DNA of 64,000 bases from Erythrobasidium yunnanense (GCA_001600175.1 BCJC01000002.1:2329111-2393110), one strand, 5' to 3'; shown: positions 9,803 to 21,828, counted from the first letter of the stretch. The notes: generated by a model not told the origin, from the letters alone. Made by a program: numbers and translations.

Positions 9803-12800
9803 TTAGGCGTAAGAATAACCTGAGAAACCGACCTTCTGTGAATCGAAGAGTCGACCACACATGTGCCCTTTTGCTAATCCTATTTGACATTGAAAGGCTT
9901 CTTGACTATCGAGTAGAGCTGAATCTAGTTCAAGCACGTCTTCGGTCTCTAGCTGATGCGAAGAGGCTGATCTGGGAGCTTGAGATCCAGCTGAAGCACG
10001 CCCGCCCGACGAGCCTTGACTCTGACTCTCGGTGACCGCCCGATGTGACGAAGAAGTTGCGGTGACTTCAGTAGTCTCGCCAGAGGTATCCATTGCCTCC
10101 GCAACCGAGATAAGTGGTACCGGCACTTGTACTTCTGGAAAGAGTATTGCTGGAGCTATCACATTCGGATCGATAGCTTGCAGCATACCGTCGAAGAGAG
10201 GAGGAATCGCTTCATGGGTCGGTAGGCCTTGGTCTAAAGCCCTTTCGGCATCATCGAGCACCGAGCGTAGGGCGACATCTACACTGACAGGCTGCTGAAC
10301 GATTGAGCCCTGGACCTCCATCACCGGCTGAGCTGACTGCACAAGCTGTGACTTCTCCATGCTACCGACATATGGTAAATCCTCATCGCTTGTATCATCG
10401 GGACTGCTTCTGCCATCGCTAGATGAGCCGGCTCTGAAGTCCTCATCCTCGCTCTCGTCATCTTCGGTGTACTGCGCATTCAATGCCGCTACAGGAACAG
10501 CTTGATTATGCGATTCTTCCGCTATAAGGCCCGGTTGTGCGGCTAAGGGGTTGATAGCGGGCCAGAGTACGGCATTTTGCAGCCTCATACGCTCACGAGC
10601 TTCGAGTTCTTCTGTTCGAGCTGCTTTTTGTCTGATGCTGTCATGGTCTGCCATCTTCGCCATTGTTTGTGTGACGCTCAGAGCTGTTTGGGCACGAGCC
10701 AACTCTTCCTTTAAGCGAGCTTCTTTCGCCTGAACGAAGAGCTGGACTTGCCTTACACCCGTTTCGACTGATTGTGTCAAGCGCTGGATCTCGGCTTTAA
10801 GTTTGGCATTCTCGATCGATAACAGGTCGGCTTCTTCCGCAGCTTGTTTATGCCTGCCTCGTATGTGGTTAAGATCGCTTTCGAGTGTACCGATACGTAG
10901 AATAGAGGCATCGCTGGCCTTCTGTAATATAGCATAGGAGTCCACTAGCTTCTCGTGCTGGGCTTGAAGGCTTGCATATGCCTGCGGATGGGTGCATGTC
11001 AGCGATTGCGCAGTCTACAGCCGCTATCAACTTACGCTATTGGCACCCTTGTTCGCGCTAGCTTCCGGGAGCTTAGCCTTTTGTCGCTTCTCCAGCTGCC
11101 ACTCCGTGTCTTGAGGCTTGATGATTACAAACCAGTTGTTGCCTTCTTCATCACGCTCGAGCTCGAGCTCCCAGAGCGGCTTCATAGTGAGCGCTCGCCC
11201 AGAAATAGCATAGTATTCGGGAGCTTCCAAGAAGATGGATATCTCCATCTTGAGGTCGGCGTCCGTCAGAAGCGTGGAGCTTCGAAGTTTGTTGTTGGCC
11301 AAGGCTAGGCTTTTGGACGTTTCAAGCACGATTGGGCCCGTATCGACCACATCCTGTGCTGTGCTGTCTACACCCTGCCCTGGCTGCTCAATAATGGCGG
11401 GAACAGGCTCTACTTCAGACATGCTGTCGGTCATCGTCGAAGCATCTTGTACAGCTCGAGCAACTGCCTGTAGCGTGTCTGTGGGAAGACTAGGATGCAC
11501 CGGTATGGTGCCTGTTTGCGAGTTGTCCGACTGTGTTCCTCCAAGATCCGTCGTATTCTGGTGCTTCTCAGTCTCTTGCAGAGGAGCCACGTCTTGCATG
11601 ACATCGAAGTCCATATTATCATCATGTTCGATATTCTCGTTCTGACCGATTGATTCCTCCTCCTCCGCGTCCTCTGCAGACTCTACTGTCGCAGCTTGCA
11701 TTAATTGCTTGGATCTGAGCCGCTTTTCTGCAGGGCTCTCGATGTTGGCTTGGTCGACGGTCGGTCTACGAGGCCGCTGCATCTGGGAAAGTGGTCTCGT
11801 GGTGCTAGTCCCAACATTGCGTAGAGAGGTACTCTGCTGTTGAGGCGAATGATTGTGAGAGCTCGAAGCCTGCTGAGTGGCCGGCTGAATCGCTGTAGGC
11901 CACCGTGACCGTTGATCTCCAGGCGCTGAGACTTGAGAGCTGAATTGATCGATAGACTCCGTATCCTGGCTGCCCCAAGGATCCTTAGGACGGCTATCGT
12001 TGCGTTGCTGGAGGAAAGGCTTGAAAGCCTGTGGCTCCGGCACCGGCACGCGGCGTAGTGTACGTCCTATCCTGACTTGGTCAAGAGAATCTGCGTTCGT
12101 TTGTTCTCGTAACGATGAGTTATTGGCCGGCTGGGAATCGGGCACAACCACTGTAGATGAATCTTCCAGGTTGTTGCCTGCTAGCGGAGCTGGTAGAGGC
12201 CAGTCATTCGCGAAATCGTTGCCTTGAAAGTCGTCTTCGCCGTTCCAAGGCGGTAGATTATCCTGATCGTCATTGGCTGTCGATATGGGCGCAGGCCATG
12301 CATTCGGATCGATGGCGCTGGCTTCATCTCGTCGAGAGAGAGATCCTGCAGGATCGGGATTGATTGACGTAAATGGCCCTTCCGCATTCGATAACCTCGT
12401 TTTCCTTTTAAAAGTGGGTAGACGACCGCTAGTATCCCGTTCCGCATTGTCCGGATCTCCTTGCTCTGCTTCTGTTTCTTTGCTCTTTCCATTATTCCCA
12501 GCGCTTGCTGAGCTTGACGCTCTTGCATATGCCGTAGAACCACGGTTGATACTAGCCGACCGTCTCTCTGGTGAAGCGGAAGCAACGATCTTCCGAGCTT
12601 GTTTGTCTGCTTTCTTCTGAGCCGCTGTACGTGCATCCGGAAGGCTACGTGACTGTCTCTCAGGCGAAAGTTGGCGCTCTTGCCGCTTTCCGCTGTCCCG
12701 CTTCTGCAGCTCCTTCGCAGTCGGTGCATGTTCGGATGTGGCATGCTCCATGAGGGCTGTAAAAGCGTCCGTATTCGACGTCGACGCATCAGAAATAGTT

Positions 12801-14202
12801 GATTTGCTTGTGCTGGCTGTTCGAGGCTGAAGATTCGAAGGTAACGAGCGCAGGGGCGGCGATTGTCTGCGTTGTTCGGATAGCCTAGACTTCTTGCCGA
12901 CTTCCTTGCTTCCACTCCTTGTATCGCCAACTGAGTTCCGACTCTTCTTACTATTTGCTGAACCTCCATCTGCTGGAAGAGCATAATCATCCTCGCTCGT
13001 GCTGACATTTTCTCCCTTGCTTCGCCTGTCCGCCTTCCTTTGAAAGATCTTTTCTCGTCTTGCCATATTCTTCTGGCGGTTGGCTATCCTTTCCTGCTCT
13101 TTCTTATCGTCATAGCGGACCAGCTTGCCTTTGCCTTTCCTATCCGGCGACTGCTGTCTACCTGAAGACTCTTCAAAGTTGTCATTGTCAGGATCAGGAG
13201 CTGAACTAGGTATCTTCTCTACGGTGTCGGATGCATCTCCATCATCTTCCGGTTCTTCTGCATCGTCACTTCCGTCCCTGTTCCTGTGTCGCTTCGTGGT
13301 GACAGTGCCGAAGCTGACTTTCCTCTTCTTCTTTTTAGGCTTCGCTTGCAGACTCAGGGAGCTGTCGTTGCTGGGTCCGTCGTCCATTGAGGTGGGCAAG
13401 AACAGCGGTTCGCCCATGAGTGCTCGTACTTCCGCAGATTCGACGTCATAGCTATTGCTGTCGGTTGTGGTCGTAGAATTTTGCGTTGCGCTCGTTGTCG
13501 TAGTCGCTTGCGACTGAGACGTAGGAACATACGACGATCCGCTTTCTATGCCTGGATAGACTACAGATGTCGGTCTCTTTCGCTTTTTGGTGATGACTTC
13601 CACGACGGGCACAGGAGAGGCTGAATGGTGTTCTTGCGTACTTTGAGTTCTGTCTTGTGTCTGTTGGGAGGGATGCGAAGCGGAGCCATCCGAGCTTGAG
13701 GAGGAAGACGAGCGCGACCTGGATCGACTTTTGTTGCGCACAATATCGGCGTTCTGTAGTATACCACACGATGATACAGATGGTCAGACCGGTCGCATCT
13801 TACAGCTGGCTGCTTCTGCGTCTCCTCACTTGTAAGGCGGCTTTGCTGCTTCGCCGATGCGCATGTTCACTTTGTGCTTTCTTCTTCTCCTCCCATTCTC
13901 GCAGCAGAAAGACAGAGGCGCATGAGTATGGCTCCTGCAGGTCCATCAAGTCACGGGTAAGTTTGGCTCAGAGAATCGAGCCGAATTAGAGCGCTGACGG
14001 ACCCAGGTAGGTGCCCATGGTTTGCCGTCACTGTCAGTACCTTCCCAGCTGATCTTGAGGAGCTTCTTCTTTACGTTTTCCGCTAGAATCTCCTGCATTT
14101 CGGCGTCAGAATCTGGCTCTTTTCGTAGTTGTAATATATAACACTCACCTTTACTTCCCACTCAACCTCTTCTACGGGCTCGTCGCGCTTCTTGTTGGCC
14201 AT
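9803..14202 (-). CDS. Large chromodomain protein with disordered middle and coiled coil
   Basis: Five exons: 14202-14149, 14092-14003, 13934-13830, 13753-11036, 10981-9803; all phase 0, 1,381 residues. Only after splicing does the N-terminus read as a chromodomain: VEEVEWEVKEILAENV, then KKKLLKISWEGTDSDG, KPWAPTWEPYSCAS and FLLREWEEKK. The aromatic residues (W of VEW, W of ISWEG, W of APTWEP) are in the places that bind methyl-lysine in chromodomains. Residues ~85-870 are Ser/Arg/Gln-rich with basic patches (KRKRPTS, KPKKKKRKV, KGKGKLVRYDDKKEQ) likely to act as nuclear signals. A small structured stretch (YYAISGRALTMKPLWELELE) precedes a coiled coil (residues ~1010-1110) and an acidic tail with two Cys. 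Likely a nuclear histone-mark reader; no enzymatic domain seen. Its start is 123 bp from the first ATG of the divergent isomerase gene. Confidence 0.8.
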
Positions 14203-14324
14203 ACTTTCGTTGTTTCTTGTTTACCGGCGAGCTGACTTCCAGACGGGCATAAGGTAGGATCTTGAAGCTCTGAAGGCAGAAGTCTAATGCATATTTAAAG
14301 CAGGTTCAAAGGCTCTCCAAGACT

Positions 14325-15410
14325 TTGTGGTTTGAAAGTGTTACAACTTGGATGATATCGGTCAAGACGCAACAGGCTGCCCTTCGGATCCGCAGGACTG
14401 CGTCTTCTTCTTCGAGATTTCGGGCCATTATGAACAACCCTTCGCTGGCTATGACCAGCAGTAATCAGGTCCCTCTGTCTTCGCGGCCTTCTTCTGGTCG
14501 CCCGTCCTTTTCAGCGGGCCCGCATGTCGTATCGAACAAAACGGTCACTTCAACACCTCTGCCGCCCGTCACTGTCAAGATAGAAGCTGCGAAACGATTG
14601 GCGGCTTATGCGGCCGTTGATGCCCATGTTCTCCCTCATCATAAAGTCATTGGCATAGGCAGCGGTACCACAGTACCATACGTCGTGGAGCGCATAGTCC
14701 AGCAAGGCGAAGAAGCAAATGCAGACAGATGGTTCGTGCCCACTGGCTTCCAATCGAAGGAGCTCATCGTCAAAGGCGGACTCAACTTGGGAGACGTCGA
14801 TCAATTCCCGGTCATCGATGTTACGCTGGATGGTGCGGACGAAGTGGACGATAAGCTCAACGCAATCAAGGGAGGTGGAGCGGCGCATTTACGGGAGAAG
14901 GTGCTGGCCGAAGCAGCCCAGACCTTTATCCTGATAGCGGATGCAAGAAAGAACAGCAAAGTGCTAGGTCAGAAGTGGAAGCAAGGTGTGCCGATAGAGG
15001 TCGCGCCATTTGCATGGGCGAGTGTGCTAGGGAAACTCAACAAGCTAGAAGGTTGCGAAGCTCCTAAACTACGTTTGGGAATAGCAAAAGCCGGAGGAGT
15101 CGTCACCGACAATGGCAACTTTGTCATCGACGCACCATTCAACGAGCAACGGATGCGGGATCCATACAGCCTGCTCCGAGAAATTAAGATGCTCACAGGT
15201 GTGGTGGAAGTCGGCCTCTTCTGCAACATGGCGACAGAAGCCTTCTTTGGCCTCGAAGATGGATCTGTGCTCGTCAGGAATGCGAATGGGGTAAGTCAAA
15301 GACTGCGCTTCACTGCGCTGGATTGCGCGTTGCTGATATGTCATAACAATCAGACGCAGCGGAAAATCGAGAAAGAGGCCAACGGCGAGAACGACAGCGC
15401 CATTTCGTAG
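14325..15410 (+). CDS. RKI1: Ribose-5-phosphate isomerase A (RKI1)
   Basis: Exons 14325-15290 and 15354-15410, joined as NANG then TQRKIEKE. It interconverts ribose-5-phosphate and ribulose-5-phosphate in the cytosolic pentose phosphate pathway. Family motifs are complete: IGIGSGTTVPYVVERI (phosphate loop), PTGFQSKELI, DVTLDGADEVDD (catalytic Asp/Glu segment), AIKGGGAAHLREK with the catalytic Lys and Glu, and VTDNGNFVIDAPF. The domain starts near residue 85. The preceding residues are Ser/Arg-rich; an in-frame ATG at 14430 (MNNPSLAM) would give a shorter protein and may be the real start, or the longer form could have a targeting extension. Both starts lie close to the divergent chromodomain gene, so a shared promoter is likely. 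Confidence 0.93.
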   Translation: MWFESVTTWMISVKTQQAALRIRRTASSSSRFRAIMNNPSLAMTSSNQVPLSSRPSSGRPSFSAGPHVVSNKTVTSTPLPPVTVKIEAAKRLAAYAAVDAHVLPHHKVIGIGSGTTVPYVVERIVQQGEEANADRWFVPTGFQSKELIVKGGLNLGDVDQFPVIDVTLDGADEVDDKLNAIKGGGAAHLREKVLAEAAQTFILIADARKNSKVLGQKWKQGVPIEVAPFAWASVLGKLNKLEGCEAPKLRLGIAKAGGVVTDNGNFVIDAPFNEQRMRDPYSLLREIKMLTGVVEVGLFCNMATEAFFGLEDGSVLVRNANGVSQRLRFTALDCALLICHNNQTQRKIEKEANGENDSAIS

Positions 15411-15588
15411 AAACGTATTCCTCCAAATCTAGATCTATAGAATATGTGACTATTGTTGCTACAAATATACTGCGTCAAGCGGGCGCCTTACACGCAACGG
15501 AGGCTCTGGCGACTGCACAAATGCATTTCGATCTGTCTCGACCCTGAATCATTCAAGATCATCTTCCGTGCAAACTCTCTGCATTTGA

Positions 15589-18060
15589 CTACTTCTCCCC
15601 GCTTGACACTTCTCTTCGCTTCTCAGCATAGACGCTTTGCGCTCGTTCATCGACCACATCCTCATTCTCCGGTAGCGACTGTGTATCAGGAAGAATTAGG
15701 TTGGTGAGGAAGAGACTGGTCAACAAGGCACAGAAGCTTGTGCATGTAGCTACTGTGACGATGACGCGCTGAGCTTCGTCTTGCGCACGCGACAGTGCCA
15801 AGCGAGGTGCTGTTCCAGGTGCCCATTGTCGGATGAAGCCAATTGGGTTGCCATATGCAGCGGCTGCTAGCGTGTCATTCTGCATGTAGGCATTGATCTT
15901 GTCGGGAACGACTGATAACGCATCAGAGGGTGGCTGTTAGCGGGATCAGAATAAGATGGAATTCAAGTCCGACTAACGATTCGTCCAGATCCCACCGCCA
16001 ATCGAGCTACCGATCCCAGACGACAGATAGTAGACGACGAGGTATCCAGCGGTGATGGCAGCCAGGTCTACGGAGTACAACATCAGCGAGCTCTTTTTTT
16101 CTTCTCTACTAAGATAATCTTACTTTCATGCTTCGAGGAACTCTGAATCATAGCTTGCACAGGGAAGCCGATCAATCCGACACCAAAGCCTCTCAAACAT
16201 TGGACGACCGCGATTTCCGCCGTCGAATTCGTAGACTGTCTGAAACGGATCATTAGGCCAACTCCGAGTGTCTGGACCGAAAAACCGAGGATGATCCATG
16301 GCTTGAGGCGTCGAGTGTATCTGATTCCGAAAGAGGCGATGATTGCGACAACCGTTCCGGAGAACGAAGGAAGGAAGCCCAGACGGGTTGCTGATTTGTT
16401 GCTCTGCTCAGCGGCTACTAGCAAGAAGGTCGTGAAGTATCCGCTTAGGAGGCATAGCAAAATCAGCCAATGTCACATGCAACACAACAGGGAAAAGGCT
16501 TGCCCAGCAATACCACCAGTGAGCGGATGGAAGAAAGCTATGAGCAAGCAGCAAATAACTGTCCTGTTCGTGAGCAGCTTGAATGGTATCAGAGGATGTC
16601 TGGCGCCTAGACGCTCCCAGAAGACGAAGGCGATGCAGAGAATGCCGCCAATGATCATGAGTACAATAGAGTGTGCTGTATATGGTGTTAGTTGCATGCT
16701 GAGGACTTCCGAAGAAAGTGCACTTACCATCTGACCACCTTGCAGTTCTCGAGTTCGCTAGCGTGATAGTCACAAGAAGCATCGCTGCCCCGCCGACGAA
16801 GAGGAGGAGGCCAACGATATCGAGCTGCCAGAACAGAGAACGAAGGGTCTTGCTCCAGGTTGCTTGTCGGCGAGGCGGTGGTTTGATATAGTCTCTATCG
16901 CTCTTGCGTATTCGCATAGCCGTGCTGAGTGTGACGATGATCGGAATTGCTAGGACTGGAGTCAGGATGCAGAACATGCCATAACTGACAAGGATCTGTA
17001 AGCGACGATCAGAGCAATGAATGTTGAGCTAACGCACCCCCATCGCCAATTGTTTGGACTGGTGAAATGCAAGAGATTAGTCCAGTGTTCGAAATAAACC
17101 CGTCGAGACTTACTCTTTGTCGACGATGGCTGCAGCTACATCGCCTCCGACCCATGTATTGATGGCTCCGGGGATAGAAGGAAAGATAGTCCACAAGACA
17201 CGATTGCGCAGCGAGGAGATGTCGGAGATTATTATATTCTCTGGAGAATCGAGAGATGCATCAGCAATACCTTTGAAGTGGCATCGAGCAACTTACGCAG
17301 CAGGAAGAGACCGGTAATGCCAAGGATGTAGATACTGGCAAAGGGCATACTCAGTGCGTACTACTCAAGCCTGCTGATTTACCGACTTACCTGTTGCCAG
17401 CAGCATACATGTAGATGGATCGCGAGGAGGCGACAATGACATAGCCTAAAGCGTAAAAGAAAACGCAAAGGCAGTAGGCTTCCACTCTTCCCGCTACATC
17501 AGCAATTTTGGCGATAGGGGGCTGTACACAGACTCAGTCTGGCTCGGCAACTATTGTAATCTGGCTGGGCTTGCCTGAGACACAGCTTGGAAGACGGATC
17601 GAAGGGTCGTTACAGTAGACAAAGTGGAATGCGCTGAGAACGCTACCGATGTTGCCTGTACCGCATGTCAGTACAAGGCTACGGGCTGTAAGGCATCAAG
17701 CAGGACGCACTGTAGTCAAGTACGTTCTGTTCGTTGCTTGATCTGGCGAAATAGACGGGGGTTAAGTAGGAGTCCCTGTACGTATACAGCGTCTGGAAGC
17801 TCACCGAGAGACAAGCAGTAGGCCAAAAGTGCGAAACCTCCGTACAGGGCAATCTTGTATCTAGTGTTGAGCCTGGACGAAAGCATTTCCATATCGAAGA
17901 CGCCTCTTGATTTAGCTGTCACGACGGCCGAGTCTGACCCTGCAATCGTTGCTTCTTCATCTGCATAGGATGATTTAGACGGTGATAGTTCTGGGCTGCC
18001 ATCCTTCTCGTTCCGTGTTCGATGTACGCCAGGTGACTGCATCGTCTGGATGTTATCCAT
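15589..18060 (-). CDS. Siderophore-iron:H+ symporter, MFS (ARN/Sit/Str family)
   Basis: Many short exons. It starts 18060 (MDNIQTMQSPGVHR) with a ~75-residue disordered, acidic tail before the first membrane span (YKIALYGGFALLAYCLSLD). The early exons are 18060-17805, 17742-17711, 17655-17575 and one from 17521. They join as LTTATSVAFSAHSTLSTV, LRSVFQAVSQPPIAKIAD, VAGRVEAYCLCVF and YALGYVIVASS, the signature of siderophore permeases. Later exons give SISAMRIRKSDRDY-type loops, LFWQLDIVGLLLFVGG, RLGFLPSFSGTVVAII and a last exon ending REVSSGEK. The intron after VSQ begins with GC (see separate entry). Such carriers import ferric siderophores at the plasma or endosomal membrane. Two iron-type GATA sites stand upstream. 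The substrate (ferrichrome, coprogen or other) cannot be told from sequence. Confidence 0.88.
17522..17574 (-). other. GC-AG intron in the siderophore transporter
   Basis: 53-nt intron whose donor is GCAAGC after a CAG exon end and whose acceptor is ACAG. No GT donor gives the family sequence VSQPPIAKIAD, so the non-canonical GC donor is the best reading. Confidence 0.75.
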
Positions 18061-18966
18061 GGTGGTAGTTCTAGGAAGGCAGGAAGGGACGGTGAAAGCG
18101 AAGAGAGCTGAGAAAGAGAGCGGACTCTGAAATTTGCGGATACGAGGAAGATTCGGACGAGCTGGAGGATGGACTCGGTCATTTTTCCCCAGATCATGCG
18201 CTAGGGATCTGATCTGATAACTTTTCGCTAATCTGATAAAAGCTGATCAGTCTTGGCTGCCGGGCGGATCAGTCGGAGGAGAAAATAATGAACGCCGGTT
18301 GTTCTCACGAAGCTTGGAGCCTGTCTGTCCTAGTCATATATACTACATATCCGATTTGGAAGCTGATGCGAGCTTGTCGCCAATCCGAAATTCAGACCAA
18401 CTTGGACAGCTCGACAGAAAGATCCGCTTTGCGCTTTCCTTTGGACCATAACGCGAAGAGAGCATCGCTGGCGGTCGCAACACATCGCACTGCATCGTGT
18501 ATCTTATCCCTACAATGGCCAGACTCATGCGGGGGTACGGACGAGCCTGGTCTCCGACTTCTGGATCCTGATGAGCTTCGAGTCGGCCTGCTGGTTGCGC
18601 CCAAAGACCTGCAGACATACGAGTTTCACGTCCTACGAAGCCTTCCATCTACCTACCGGATGCTGCGTTGTAGCCTTCCAGCTGGCAGTGTCGAGAGAAG
18701 AGCCATGCGACCAGCCTCTCGTGACCTCTTCTGGCAAGAGTCGCGCTGCCATCCATCTCGACTCGCCAGACCAGCCAGCCGAGACTCTAATTCATGCTGA
18801 TAACGCTACTACGAAAGGCACAGGGCGAGGTACTGACGACTAAGGATGGCTGGGCTGCTGCTGGCCTACAAGTACTGGCTTGCTGGAAGGTACCTCTTCT
18901 TGCTTCTGCTTTCCGTTCATCATTATCACTACCACCTCTTCATCTACATCATCTCAAGTTCAAGAC
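18061..18966. other. Long divergent promoter region
   Basis: Between the leftward siderophore transporter and a rightward unknown gene. It holds the GATA sites at 18212-18239. A 170-codon open frame (18288-18800) has no recognisable feature and is not called. Confidence 0.5.
18212..18239. promoter_or_regulatory. Two ATCTGATAA iron-type GATA-factor sites
   Basis: ATCTGATAA occurs at 18212-18220 and again at 18231-18239, 19 bp apart, about 150-180 bp upstream of the siderophore transporter start. This is an exact match to ATCWGATAA, the extended site known for fungal siderophore GATA repressors (SreA/Sre1/Urbs1 group). The spacing of nearly two helix turns would place both on the same face. 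Function is inferred from the motif and the gene it precedes. Confidence 0.75.
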
Positions 18967-20417
18967 ATGCTTTCCAACGCTGGCCTCGGACTGGGTCTTC
19001 CTTCAACCTTCGCCTATACTTCAGAGGCATCCCGCTCCTGCAGTACCAAGACAGTTACTGCAGAAGACCGCGCCTATCTCTTTCCAATGCCGACGAAGAG
19101 CAGACTCGTATCTGCCGAGACCATCAAAGTCCGCGACCTGGTTTCATACTGGAGTCCAAACTCTGAAGTCGAATTCAGCGAAGAAGAAGCACATCCATTC
19201 CAGAGCGAGTCTTCGCCAGAGTCTTGCGGTCTAGAGACGCCCTCAGACATGGGTGCTTCGCCTATACAGCTGGCTGCTCATGCCTGTCTACATCTACTCT
19301 CCCCTAAACTCGAGATGCTCGCTGCTTCTGCCGCTCAGCAAGGTCTTTCGGCTGAAGAGGCGTTGTCGGAAGCTGTAGAGTTTGCTTGGCTCGTACCAAT
19401 GGTCGGTCTCGGTAAGTCGACGGAAACATGCTTTACATCAGAAACGCATTGCTGACGATTCGTTCTTTAGGCAAAGCTCCTGAACCAGCTCTCGTAGCAC
19501 CAGAGATGCGGACACGACCATCTCTGTGCTCCATCGCATCAAGCGTCAGCTCTTCCGCTTTCGAAAGCCCAAGCAATGATGTTGCCATGGCTCGCTCCTA
19601 CTCCACTTTCTCCTCCGCTTCTTACAGCACATCAGCTACCAGCCAAGCCTCGACCTCTTCAGCGAGCATCCTAGACCGCAAGCGTCCTATCGCTAGCAGA
19701 GTGCAGGGCCCGCCTACTACTCAGCTCATCAAGCTCAAGGGCTCTCGAAGCCGACTGAACTTGAACGAGCACCTCAAGAGCGCCGAGTCTACTCCCATGA
19801 AGCCTACTATCTCTTCTCGCTCTTCCATCTCTTCCGTACATTCGCAAGCTGCTAGCTTGTACTCCCCGTCGGACTCAGCTATCGAAGTCATGTTACAGCC
19901 AATGGATGATCTTCCATCTCCTTGCATGTCTCGGACAGATAGACGCCCTCGCTACAGCCCCTCACCTCTCTCTTACGCTCCTTCCTCCGATATGGACACT
20001 CGCTCAGCATTACTGCAAATATGGGGCGCAGCAGAAGAGGCAGACAGATCGAGACGTGCTGCATTAAAGGAGGTCAAGAAGTCCAGCTCATCATATGATC
20101 TACGGACAACAGCTTCCAGCAAAGTCAGCAGCTGGATGCAGAAAGTGCGGAAATCAGCTTCGTCAGTCAATTTGCAAGAACAAGCGGCAGTACAGCCTAC
20201 GGCTACGCGTATGCAGGATGTCGAAGCTTGGTCAGCTGGACAATTGCCTTTCGACAGCTGTTTCGAGCCGAGACCTGCTCATGCGGAGATCAAGAGGAAA
20301 CACAGCATAGAACAGCTTCTCTGCCCACCAGCATCATCCGTGGACAAGGCTCTTCCTTCGCTTCCTTTGCGGTCACGCGAACAATCGCAAGACCCTGTGT
20401 GGACCTTCCTGGGATAG
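18967..20417 (+). CDS. Ser-rich protein of unknown function
   Basis: Exons 18967-19411 and 19471-20417; 1,392 nt, 463 residues. The start MLSNAGLGLG is chosen because sequence before it is low-complexity Ser/Thr typical of a leader; an in-frame ATG at 18880 also exists. A short ordered part (IQLAAHACLHLLSPKLEML, then EEALSEAVEFAWLVPMVGLG) spans the intron. The rest is disordered, Ser-rich with basic spots (KLKGSRSRLNL, LDRKRPIASR) and many possible phosphorylation sites. A late segment, SALLQIWGAAEEADRSRRAALKEVKK, looks helical. No known domain. Regulatory or scaffold protein is possible, but nothing in the sequence shows it. Confidence 0.7.
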
Positions 20418-20619
20418 GTCTTTATCATAGAATTTTAGTATAATGAGCTCAGGCAGCTTTCTGTTAGGGTTAAAGATGAACGTTGTAGCGTTACGATGAC
20501 AGCCCTGGAGGCTTATGACGTATGAAAGTAACATGGACGATGTATCGTTTCTTCATTTCGTTCACGTGTCTGTCTCATCTTGCCAATTCGACCTTATCTT
20601 GCAATCACCTTTTCAGAAC

Positions 20620-21828
20620 ATGCGCGCTGTCATACAGAGAGGTAGCACTCTGTCCTCGCTTTGCCGTTGAGCCCGAGAGCTGATGATCTATGCCAGTTCT
20701 CTCGGCTTCTGTCGTCGGTACTTCTGAACATCTGCCATCTTTCTGATCATATACATACGCTAACGTTTCCAATCTACCCAACCTCACTCACTTTCACTGC
20801 GCCAGTCGAAGGCAAAGAGATCTCTCGAATTGTAAGCATTTCGATCATCCGGTAATTCTGTCGCGCTGACCATTCGAGCAGGGCAGAGGCTTGATGTGTC
20901 TGATTGGGATATCTACACGTTCATTCTAGACCCTATCATGCCAGGATTCTACAGTCTGATGGTTGCTGCTTCGTACAGATGATGCTCCTTCGGACTTGGA
21001 ATATATCGTCAAGAAAATCCTGAGGTACTCCCAGACATGGAACGTACAATTATCATCTACCTAATTCCCCGGTGCTCCAGCCTTAAGCTCTTTCCTCTGG
21101 GAGAAGAAGAAGCTCTCCAGAAACAATGGGCGCAATCGGTGACGGACGTGCAGGGCGAAGTGCTTTGCGGTGTGTATGATACTATTCTTAAACTTCCAGA
21201 GCCGAAATTGACTCGCTGTACAGTCTCTCAATTCACCCTTTATGCCTCTACGAAGAAGGGCGCAAAGCCTGACTTTCATGGTGCTATGGTACTCATACCG
21301 TATCTCACCTTGCAGAGTTACAGAACTAATTCTCTCAGCAGGGCAGCGGGCAATCCAAAGACTTCTACAATAGCTTCCTACGGCGGATGGGCGAAGAATA
21401 CGATAAGAGCAAGATACTGGATGGAGAGTTTGGAGCCATGTAAGCGAAGCTGGGAGTGCTAAGCATTATGGTGCTAAGTCCTTCACTTTTGAAGGATGAA
21501 TGTTTCTCTTACAAACGAGGTAGCTAATCACAATATCGAACAGTAGGATCGTAGACTAAGCTGGCGACCTACACAGGGTCCCGTAACGATCGTCATAGAT
21601 TCGAACGACACACGCTCAAGCAGTACCGCCAATACAAGCGGCACAAGCACACCGATTTCAGGCGAGACTGCCTCGAAATCGGCCAATAGTTCAGCTGAGC
21701 GCCAGCAATACCTGGCTGAGAAGCAGCGGAAGCGGGAAGAGCAGCAGAAGAGGCAGCAAGCGAATCTTGAGAAGAAGAAGAATGATCATCTAACGCAGAA
21801 AGCCAATGAAGAGACGGATCCTGCGTGA
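20620..21828 (+). CDS. DTD1: D-aminoacyl-tRNA deacylase (DTD1)
   Basis: Nine exons: 20620-20641, 20806-20831, 20882-20918, 20979-21024, 21081-21169, 21224-21288, 21342-21439, 21495-21519, 21577-21828; 660 nt, 219 residues. It removes D-amino acids (and glycine) from mischarged tRNA. The spliced protein begins MRAVIQRV and contains GRGLMCLIGIS, DLEYIVKKIL, KQWAQSVTDVQGEVLC, then SQFTLYASTKKGAKPDF and GEFGAMMNVSLTNEGPVT, i.e. both active-site motifs including the Gly-cisPro GPVT. One exon is only 25 nt. At the N-terminus about seven residues expected between QRV and the EGK turn are missing; unspliced sequence just before the acceptor happens to resemble them, so exon 2 may start earlier by a route I cannot see. 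A ~70-residue Ser-rich, coiled C-terminal tail extends beyond the usual ~150-residue enzyme. Confidence 0.88.

Noticed and set aside
12181-13008. 275-codon minus-strand frame inside the chromodomain gene
   Set aside because: Shifted frame of the disordered Ser/Arg-rich exon; the main frame is open for 906 codons.
18288-18800. 170-codon open frame between the siderophore transporter and the Ser-rich gene
   Set aside because: No recognisable feature; overlaps a likely promoter region.
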